NCBI GenBank assembly: GCA_964461295.1
Contig: CAYWTX010000110.1
Coordinates: 1-8,969, forward strand
DNA from: CAYWTX01 sp964461295
GTDB taxonomy: Bacteria; Planctomycetota; Phycisphaerae; SM23-33
Length of the DNA stretch: 8,969 nt
Direction of reading: 5' to 3'
Of the stretch, positions 5,524 to 8,969 are shown in pieces (position 1 is the stretch's first letter; the number at the start of each line of letters is the position of its first letter). Below the pieces are notes generated by a model. It ran no database searches and had not been told where the DNA came from. It worked only from the letters and a program-made list of their open reading frames with translations. The position numbers were made by a program, and so were the translations under genes.

Positions 5524-6654
5524 CTACTGCTTGCCCGCGAAATACTCTCTTAACTTGCCGAAGAACGTCTTCCTTTGGTCGGACAACTCGGCCTCTTCCG
5601 TCTTGCCGTACTCCTCCAGCAACTCCCGCTGCCGGGCCGTCAGCTTCCGAGGCACCTCGATCACCACCTGCACGTACTGGTTGCCCGGGCGCAGCGTCCG
5701 CGGGTTGGGCAGGCCGCGCTTCTTCAGCGTCAGCACCGCGCCGTTCTGCGTTCCGGGCGGCACGGGCAGTCTCTCCGGCCCGGCCAGCGTGGGCACTTCC
5801 ACCTCGCCGCCCAGCGCCGCCTGCGCGTACGTGATGGGCACCTGGCAGACCAGGTCGTCGCCCTGACGCCCCAGCAGCGGGTGCGCCCGCACCCGCACGT
5901 AACAGTGCAGGTCGCCCCGGCTGGCGCCGCTGGCGGCCGGCTCGCCCTCCCCGCGAACCCGGATCACCTGCCCGTCGCGAATGCCCGCCGGAACGTGGAC
6001 GCCCAGCACGCGCTTCTTCCGCTTCCGGCCGCCGCCGTTGCACTCCGGGCACGGATCGCTGACGGTGCTCCCCTTGCCCCGGCAGCGCGGGCAAGCCGTC
6101 ACGCGAACGCTCATCCCGAAGAACCCAGGCACCTGCTGCTGCACCTGTCCGTATCCGCCGCACGTCTGGCATCGCTGCGGCACGGTGCCGGCCTTCGCCC
6201 CCGAACCGGCACACACCTCGCAGTAATCCATCCGCTCGAACTCGAGCGTCTCGTCGACGCCCGTCGCCACCTGCTCCAACGTCAACTCGACCTCGGTCTC
6301 CAGGTCGAAGCCCCGCTCGGCCGCACGGGCCCCTCCGCCCAGCCCCATGCCGCCGAAGATGTCCTCGAACATGGAGAAGATGTCGCCGAAGCCCATGCTC
6401 GAGTAATCGTGCACGCCCGCCCCGCGAAGGCCCTGGTGCCCGAAGCGGTCATACCGCTGCCGCTTCTCGGGGTCCGAAAGCACCTCGTACGCCTCGGACA
6501 ACTCCTTGAACTTCTTCTCGCCCTCGGACTTGTCGCCCTTGTAGTTGTCCGGGTGGTACTTGAGCGCTCCCTTGCGGTACGCGCGCTTGATCTCATCCGG
6601 CGACGTCTGCCGCTCGACGCCCAATACCTCGTAATAGTCTCGTTTCTCACTCAT
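5524..6654 (-). CDS. dnaJ: DnaJ, Hsp40 co-chaperone
   Basis: With the start at 6654 the protein has 376 residues, a normal DnaJ length. The J domain (about 4-70) contains the HPD motif at 34-36, which stimulates the DnaK ATPase. A Gly/Phe-rich linker follows (about 78-110, SSMGFGDIFSMFEDIFGGMG). Four zinc-binding CxxCxGxG motifs are complete: CEVCAGSG (145), CQTCGGYG (162), CPRCRGKG (188) and CPECNGGG (202). The C-terminal substrate-binding region follows (VPAGIRDGQVIRVRGEGEP; LGGEVEVPTL; KKRGLPN). The frame is open upstream to an ATG at 6726, but that 24-residue extension is only translated heptamer repeat (MGNWQWAIGNWQW), so I reject it. No Shine-Dalgarno sequence precedes the ATG at 6654; the heptamer array occupies that place. 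It is followed closely by grpE. Confidence 0.96.
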   Translation of the reverse strand: MSEKRDYYEVLGVERQTSPDEIKRAYRKGALKYHPDNYKGDKSEGEKKFKELSEAYEVLSDPEKRQRYDRFGHQGLRGAGVHDYSSMGFGDIFSMFEDIFGGMGLGGGARAAERGFDLETEVELTLEQVATGVDETLEFERMDYCEVCAGSGAKAGTVPQRCQTCGGYGQVQQQVPGFFGMSVRVTACPRCRGKGSTVSDPCPECNGGGRKRKKRVLGVHVPAGIRDGQVIRVRGEGEPAASGASRGDLHCYVRVRAHPLLGRQGDDLVCQVPITYAQAALGGEVEVPTLAGPERLPVPPGTQNGAVLTLKKRGLPNPRTLRPGNQYVQVVIEVPRKLTARQRELLEEYGKTEEAELSDQRKTFFGKLREYFAGKQ

Positions 6655-6659
6655 CGTGC

Positions 6660-6720
6660 ATTGCCGATTGCCCATTGCCCATTGCCAATTGCCAATTGCC
6701 CATTGCCAATTGCCCATTGC
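6660..6720. repeat. ATTGCCN heptamer array directly upstream of dnaJ
   Basis: Eight full units (6660-6715) and a partial ATTGC read ATTGCCG, ATTGCCC x2, ATTGCCA x2, ATTGCCC, ATTGCCA, ATTGCCC on the plus strand. Only the last base of the unit varies. The array begins 5 bases upstream of the dnaJ ATG, so it forms the 5' leader of the dnaJ mRNA and takes the place of a ribosome binding site. The same unit in opposite orientation occurs at 6857-6882. Confidence 0.95.
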
Positions 6721-6811
6721 AGGCATGCGACCAGCAACACTACCGGCATCAGATGGTCCTGCTCAACTATCTATCGGCCGTGCGCGACGCTCCATTCGGC
6801 CCAAGGCGGCG

Positions 6812-6860
6812 ATTGAACAAACAGGGGCGCCTGCACTTTCGAGGCGCCCCTGTCTTCAAT
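6812..6860 (-). terminator. Rho-independent-type terminator between groEL and dnaJ
   Basis: ACAGGGGCGCCT (6821-6832) and AGGCGCCCCTGT (6842-6853) pair perfectly over 12 bp around a 9-base loop. Outer arms ATTGAA (6812-6817) and TTCAAT (6855-6860) can extend the stem after a small bulge. On the minus strand the stem is followed by TTGTTC, a moderate U-rich tail. It would end the groES-groEL message, so dnaJ-grpE would depend on read-through or on its own promoter. A weak promoter candidate is TTGAGC (6761-6766), 18 bp, TAGTGT (6737-6742). Confidence 0.8.
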
Positions 6861-6882
6861 CGGCAATCGGCAATTGGCAATG
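6857..6882. repeat. Inverted ATTGCCN heptamers touching the groEL stop codon
   Basis: On the plus strand CAATCGG x2, CAATTGG and CAATG; on the minus strand these are the same ATTGCCN units as at 6660-6720, in the opposite orientation. The last unit directly abuts the groEL stop TAG (6883-6885). Confidence 0.9.
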
Positions 6883-8499
6883 CTATACCACGGCGCCGGC
6901 CACCGCGTTGGAGTCCTCGTCGTCTTCCTTGTACTCCGTCACCATCAGGTCGGTCGTCAGCAGCAGGCCTGCGATCGACGCGGCGTTCTGAAGGGCGCTG
7001 CGGGACACCTTCGCCGGGTCGATGATCCCGGCCGCCAGCATGTCCACGTACTCGCCGCTCGACGCGTCGTAGCCGACGTTGCCGCCGCGTTCCATGATCT
7101 CCGCCACGGCCACCTCGCCCTCGGCGCCGGCGTTGTCAACGATCTGCCGCGCCGGCGACTCCAGCGCCTTGGCCACGATCTCCACGCCGATCTTCTCGTC
7201 GCCGCGGGCACGAACCTTCTCCACCGCCGCGATGGCGTTCAGGAACGTCACGCCGCCGCCGGCGACGATCCCTTCCTCCGCCGCCGCACGCGTCGCGTGC
7301 ACCGCGTCGTCGATCAGGTCCTTCCGCTCCTTCATCTCCGTCTCGGTGGCCGCGCCGGCGCTGATGATCGCCACGCCGCCAGTCAGCTTCGCCACACGCT
7401 CCGACAGCTTCTCGCGGTCGTAATCGCTGGTCGTCGCCTCGATCTGCTTGCGGATCTGCTCGGCCCGGGCTTCGATGTCCTTCTTCTTCCCGCCGCCCTC
7501 GACGATCGTCGTGTCGTCCTTGGTGACGACCACGCGCTTGGCGGAACCCAGGACGCTCATGTCCACGTTTTCCAGCTTCACGCCCAGGTCTTCGCTGACG
7601 ACCTGCCCGCCGGTGAGCACCGCGATGTCCTGCAAAATCGCCTTGCGGCGGTCGCCGAACGCCGGGGCCTTCACCGCGCACACCCGCAGCACGCCGCGCA
7701 GACGGTTCACCACCAGCGCCGCCAACGCCTCGCCCTCGACGTCCTCGGAAATGATCAGCAGCGGCTTGCCCGCCGTCGCCACCTTCTCCAGCAGCGGAAC
7801 CATCTCGCGCAGATTCGACAGCTTCTTCTCGTGCAGGAGGATCAGGCAGTCCTCGATCTCCGCCTCCATCGTGTTGGGGTTGGTCACGAAGTAGGCCGAG
7901 ATGTAGCCCTTGTCGAACTGCATCCCCTCGACGATCTCCAACTCGTTGGCGATGCCCTTGCCTTCCTCGACGGTGATCACGCCGTCGACCCCGACCTCCT
8001 CGAAGGCCTTGGCGATCAGGTCGCCGATGTCCCGGTTCCAGTTCGCCGAAACCGTCGCCACCTTTCGCAGGTCGTCGGTGCCCTTCACCTTCTTCGCCTG
8101 CGACGTGATCGATTCCATCGCCGCCGCAACGCCCAGGTCGATCCCGCGCTTCACCGCCATCGGGTTCGCCCCGGCCGCCACGGCCTTGAAGCCCTCGACC
8201 ATCATCGCCTCGGCCAGAACGACCGCCGTCGTCGTGCCGTCGCCGGCCACGTCGGAAGTCTTGCTGGCGACCTGGTTGGCCATCTTGGCGCCCATGTTCT
8301 CGAACGGGCTGGGAAGGTCGATCTCCTTGGAGACCGACACGCCGTCCTTGGTCACCTTCGGCGAACCGAACGACTTCTGAAGGATCACGTTCCGCCCCGT
8401 CGGGCCAAGCGTGACCTTCACGGCCGCCGCCAGCTTCGACACGCCGGCCAGCATGGCCGCCCGCGCGTCGGCGTCATATAGCATCTGCTTCGCTGCCAT
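6883..8499 (-). CDS. groEL: GroEL, 60 kDa chaperonin
   Basis: The protein has 538 residues from the ATG at 8499. This start gives the canonical MAAKQ N-terminus and lies 8 nt from AAGGAG (8508-8513); the ATG two codons upstream (8505) is only 2 nt from it. ATPase residues are in place: LGPTGRN (31-37), D52 in TKDGVSV, GDGTTT with D87, the DDAVHATRA segment with the hydrolysis aspartate, and VAGGGV. The apical domain contains KPLLIISEDVEGEALA and FGDRRKA. GroEL forms the double-ring folding chamber closed by GroES. The C-terminus ends KEDDEDSNAVAGAVV and lacks the usual Gly-Gly-Met tail, so the cavity floor differs; multiple groEL copies are common in planctomycetes and this may be one paralogue. 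It follows groES after a 120-bp repeat-filled gap and is followed by a terminator. Confidence 0.98.
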   Translation of the reverse strand: MAAKQMLYDADARAAMLAGVSKLAAAVKVTLGPTGRNVILQKSFGSPKVTKDGVSVSKEIDLPSPFENMGAKMANQVASKTSDVAGDGTTTAVVLAEAMMVEGFKAVAAGANPMAVKRGIDLGVAAAMESITSQAKKVKGTDDLRKVATVSANWNRDIGDLIAKAFEEVGVDGVITVEEGKGIANELEIVEGMQFDKGYISAYFVTNPNTMEAEIEDCLILLHEKKLSNLREMVPLLEKVATAGKPLLIISEDVEGEALAALVVNRLRGVLRVCAVKAPAFGDRRKAILQDIAVLTGGQVVSEDLGVKLENVDMSVLGSAKRVVVTKDDTTIVEGGGKKKDIEARAEQIRKQIEATTSDYDREKLSERVAKLTGGVAIISAGAATETEMKERKDLIDDAVHATRAAAEEGIVAGGGVTFLNAIAAVEKVRARGDEKIGVEIVAKALESPARQIVDNAGAEGEVAVAEIMERGGNVGYDASSGEYVDMLAAGIIDPAKVSRSALQNAASIAGLLLTTDLMVTEYKEDDEDSNAVAGAVV

Positions 8500-8507
8500 C
8501 TGCATTG

Positions 8508-8513
8508 CTCCTT
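8508..8513 (-). promoter_or_regulatory. Ribosome binding site of groEL
   Basis: AAGGAG on the minus strand is 8 nt before the ATG at 8499 and 2 nt before the one at 8505. groES has the same motif at the same 8-nt distance, so 8499 is chosen as the groEL start. Confidence 0.8.
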
Positions 8514-8518
8514 GAGTC

Positions 8519-8619
8519 GGTTAACTGGTTGACTGGTTGGCGGTTAACTGGTGGGACGGTCGCGGCGCTGCCTCTTGCCAGTCCACCAGTCAACCAGTCC
8601 ACCAATCCACCAATCCACC
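8519..8619. repeat. Inverted pair of octamer arrays filling the groES-groEL gap
   Basis: The left arm (8519-8557) reads GGTTAACT, GGTTGACT, GGTTGGC, GGTTAACT, GGTGGGAC. The right arm (8578-8619) reads CCAGTCCA, CCAGTCAA, CCAGTCCA, CCAATCCA x2 and CC. The arms are inverted relative to each other around about 20 bp of unrelated sequence. The longest perfect match is 14 bp, ACTGGTTGACTGGT (8524-8537) with ACCAGTCAACCAGT (8585-8598). The right arm touches the groES stop and the left arm comes within 6 bp of the groEL ribosome site, so the transcript could form a large hairpin between the two genes. Confidence 0.9.
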
Positions 8620-8910
8620 CTATTTCTCAATCACCGCCAGCACGTCGGTCTCGCGGAGAATCACGTACTGTTCGTTGTCGATCTTGATCTCGGTGCCCGA
8701 ATACTTGCCGTAGAAGACCTCGTCGCCCTTCTTCAGGCTCATCGCCGCGCGCTTGCCGTCGTCCAGCATCTTGCCCGGACCCGCCGCGATCACCATGCCC
8801 CGCTGCGGCTTCTCCTTCGCCGTGTCCGGCAGAACGATCCCGCCGGCCGTCCGCTCTTCCGCTTCGCTCTGCTTCACCAGAACACGATCATCCAGTGGTT
8901 TCACCGCCAT
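8620..8910 (-). CDS. groES: GroES, 10 kDa co-chaperonin
   Basis: The 96-residue product has the normal length for GroES. The N-terminus VKPLDDRVLVKQSEAEERT leads into the mobile loop (about 17-32, TAGGIVLPDTAKEKP) whose IVL tripeptide (25-27) docks on GroEL. GEVIAAGPG-like RGMVIAAGPGKMLDDG, KKGDEVFYGKYSGTEIKID and ILRETDVLAVIE complete the family signature. GroES caps the GroEL chamber as a heptamer. AAGGAG (8919-8924) lies 8 nt before the ATG. It is the first gene of the visible cluster, 120 bp before groEL. Confidence 0.98.
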   Translation of the reverse strand: MAVKPLDDRVLVKQSEAEERTAGGIVLPDTAKEKPQRGMVIAAGPGKMLDDGKRAAMSLKKGDEVFYGKYSGTEIKIDNEQYVILRETDVLAVIEK

Positions 8911-8969
8911 CGCCTATTCTCCTTGTTGTTCCTGTTTGTACTTTCGTACTCGTGCTCGACTTCTCTGTC
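8911..8969 (-). promoter_or_regulatory. groES leader with AAGGAG site and small GAAA-loop hairpin
   Basis: Besides the ribosome site, GTAC-GAAA-GTAC on the minus strand (8938-8949) could form a 4-bp stem with a GNRA tetraloop. No CIRCE element (TTAGCACTC-N9-GAGTGCTAA) and no clear promoter is seen in the 59 bp available; the promoter may lie beyond the right edge. Confidence 0.35.

Noticed and set aside
5498..6214. Upstream extension of the grpE frame under dnaJ
   Set aside because: It overlaps dnaJ in another frame and has shadow composition; GrpE homology begins only after the ATG at 5497.
6655..6726. 24-residue N-terminal extension of DnaJ starting at 6726
   Set aside because: It is translated heptamer repeat (GNWQWA), has no ribosome site, and the J domain begins normally at 6654 giving a standard 376-residue protein.
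6874..8481. 535-codon open frame on the plus strand opposite groEL
   Set aside because: groEL on the other strand is unmistakable; the plus-strand product is compositionally biased (Arg, His, Leu, Asp) and has no recognisable domain.
8911..8969. CIRCE/HrcA operator upstream of groES
   Set aside because: GAGCACGAGT on the minus strand slightly recalls half a CIRCE element, but the second inverted half is absent.

Overview
This GC-rich window carries eight genes, all on the minus strand, so the transcribed order runs from right to left. It looks like a planctomycete chromosome, probably Phycisphaerae-like. I infer this from the pairing of an ECF-type sigma factor with a membrane-anchored FecR-VIT protein, the GC-rich heat-shock cluster with an FmdB zinc-ribbon protein behind it, and the style of the large membrane protein. 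No rRNA or marker gene is present to confirm it.

Layout in transcription order. (1) Chaperone cluster, 8969 to 4472: groES, groEL, dnaJ, grpE, then a small FmdB-type zinc-ribbon gene. GroES/GroEL form the folding chamber. DnaJ and GrpE are the two co-chaperones of DnaK, but dnaK and hrcA are not in the window. A strong hairpin terminator separates groEL from dnaJ. (2) A 642-residue multi-pass membrane protein of unknown function (4366 to 2438), with a candidate sigma-70 promoter in front and a good terminator behind. (3) A sigma factor (2125 to 1526, TTG start) and then a FecR-VIT protein (1357 into the left edge), probably a sigma factor and its membrane-bound regulator or output protein. 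The FecR-VIT gene is cut off by the window edge.

The most unusual content is between the genes. Three short-unit tandem arrays occupy intergenic gaps: 18 heptamers (consensus CCGGGTT) between sigma and FecR-VIT; ATTGCCN heptamers in inverted orientation at both ends of the groEL-dnaJ gap; and octamers (CCAGTCMA and its complement) as an inverted pair filling the groES-groEL gap. A second family of palindromes with core CCGCTTYAGCGG occurs once inside the FecR-VIT reading frame, once supplying the stop codon of the sigma gene, and three times as a 28-bp tandem repeat upstream of the sigma gene. The genes are ordinary; the repeat architecture and its contact with start and stop codons deserve the second look. 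I found no CRISPR array, transposase, tRNA or rRNA.
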